A stretch of DNA of 6,878 bases from Nodosilinea sp. BSH.14 (GTDB taxonomy: Bacteria; Cyanobacteriota; Cyanobacteriia; Phormidesmidales; Phormidesmidaceae): NCBI GenBank assembly GCA_023264315.1, contig JALQST010000167.1:1-6878 (forward strand). The letters are read 5' to 3'. Made by a program: the position numbers and the translations under genes. Shown here one piece after another: positions 6,246-6,878 of the stretch; the first letter of the stretch is position 1; each line of letters starts with the position of its first letter. The notes below the pieces were generated by a model. That model made no database searches. It saw only the letters and a program-made list of their open reading frames with translations, and was not told the DNA's origin.

Positions 6246-6249
6246 TCCT
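6246..6249 (-). promoter_or_regulatory. Ribosome binding site of ccsA
   Basis: AGGA on the minus strand, 6 bases before the ATG at 6239; it supports this start over a GTG or a later ATG. Confidence 0.6.
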
Positions 6250-6332
6250 GAAGGAAGGGTTTGTTTCTATCCTACCGATTTTTGCTAACGGGAAACTCAA
6301 GGGCATCCCCTAGGCTGGGCCGTCCCCTGAGG

Positions 6333-6878
6333 CTACCGGGTTTTGGCCGGGGCCGGAGCTTGGGCTTGCGACCATTTCACCGAACGGTGGGGGGTGCGGG
6401 CGGTGACGTGCCACACCCGGCTGCCGCAGAGATGGTTGTACAGGGCCACCATGCCGATGGCCACCTTGAACCAAAAATAGACGGGGGACAGCAGGCAGTA
6501 AAAGAACCCGTGGCGGCGGCTGTAGGTGGAGTAGGTGGGCCGATAGCGCATGGCCAAGGCCACCTGGAGCAAGGTGCTGAGGGCCAATAGCCCCATCATG
6601 GCGAGGTTGATGTTCTCAAACATGAGGTCTCGATCCGAGAGGCTGAAGTGGATGCTGAGCATCATCGGCACCACCTGCCACACCAGCAGGTAAAACCCCT
6701 GGCTAAACAACAGCATCAGCAGCCAATAGCCCTTTTGCACCGGGTCGAGGTGGGGAGTGCGGGCCACTCGGCCCAGGTACAAACCGGCCACCTCCAGCCA
6801 GCCCTGGCTCCAGCGCTGCCGTTGTAGCCACAGACCCCGCAGGCGGGTGGGGGCCAGTTCGGTGGTGATGATGGCCGG
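6333..6878 (-). CDS. Family 2 processive glycosyltransferase, C-terminal part
   Basis: The visible 181 residues are the end of a membrane glycosyltransferase; the start lies beyond the right edge. The fragment opens with ITTELAPTRLRGLWLQRQRW, which contains the QxxRW motif (QRQRW, 6810-6824) that binds the acceptor chain in processive GT2 enzymes such as cellulose, hyaluronan and poly-N-acetylglucosamine synthases. Three hydrophobic stretches follow: YWLLMLLFSQGFYLLVWQVV, then INLAMMGLLALSTLLQVALA, then GFFYCLLSPVYFWFKVAIGM. The protein ends in a soluble tail (VWHVTARTPHRSVKW, then an Ala/Pro/Gln run). The layout is closest to PgaC-like enzymes, but the sugar made cannot be told from this part. 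The frame is open to the window edge, so the GTG at 6791 is not the start. It is upstream of and co-directional with ccsA, with no obvious functional link. Confidence 0.88.
   Translation of the reverse strand, partial: PAIITTELAPTRLRGLWLQRQRWSQGWLEVAGLYLGRVARTPHLDPVQKGYWLLMLLFSQGFYLLVWQVVPMMLSIHFSLSDRDLMFENINLAMMGLLALSTLLQVALAMRYRPTYSTYSRRHGFFYCLLSPVYFWFKVAIGMVALYNHLCGSRVWHVTARTPHRSVKWSQAQAPAPAKTR

Overview
The window looks like a stretch of cyanobacterial chromosome. Three things suggest this: the PpsA and short LepB sequences are of the type seen in cyanobacteria, there is a System II cytochrome c assembly protein (CcsA, plastid Ycf5 type), and one intergenic spacer carries a GC-rich hairpin that in translation reads 'VGARFSRP', a pattern I associate with dispersed cyanobacterial repeats. 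Base composition is moderately GC-rich in genes and clearly more AT-rich upstream of ppsA and lepB. By eye I found no copy of the HIP1 octamer GCGATCGC. A filamentous, Leptolyngbya-like organism is a guess, not a reading.

Layout, left to right. (1) 1-2430, minus strand: ppsA, phosphoenolpyruvate synthase, complete at its start and missing only the last few dozen residues at the window edge. (2) 2431-2880: a 450-base divergent control region. It holds a ppsA promoter with a 20-base near-perfect palindrome between its -35 and -10 boxes, an AT-rich middle, and a consensus TATAAT just before lepB. (3) 2881-3474, plus strand: lepB, type I signal peptidase. (4) 3475-3673: a spacer with a hairpin after lepB and an unexplained start-less open frame on the minus strand. 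(5) 3674-4129, plus strand: the C-terminal third of an NCS2 (uracil/xanthine) permease gene, without its 5' part and interrupted by an in-frame TAA; a pseudogene. (6) 4130-4282: a convergent spacer with a strong two-way hairpin. (7) 4283-4966, minus: a multi-pass membrane protein of unknown function. (8) 4967-5231: a spacer with a repeat-like pair of overlapping inverted repeats and a likely promoter. (9) 5232-6239, minus: ccsA. (10) 6333-6878, minus: the C-terminal part of a family 2 processive glycosyltransferase, running off the right edge.

The genes do not form one pathway. PpsA is central carbon metabolism (pyruvate to PEP), LepB acts in protein export, CcsA attaches heme to c-type cytochromes on the lumenal/periplasmic side, and the glycosyltransferase probably makes an exported polysaccharide. 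The three minus-strand genes on the right (glycosyltransferase, ccsA, membrane protein) are co-directional but separated by 93 and 265 bases, so tight operon coupling is not evident.

I see no defence system, mobile element with a transposase, CRISPR array, RNA gene or clearly new multi-gene system. The points most worth a second look are the palindrome inside the ppsA promoter, the NCS2 permease remnant and its left junction, and the overlapping inverted repeats downstream of ccsA.
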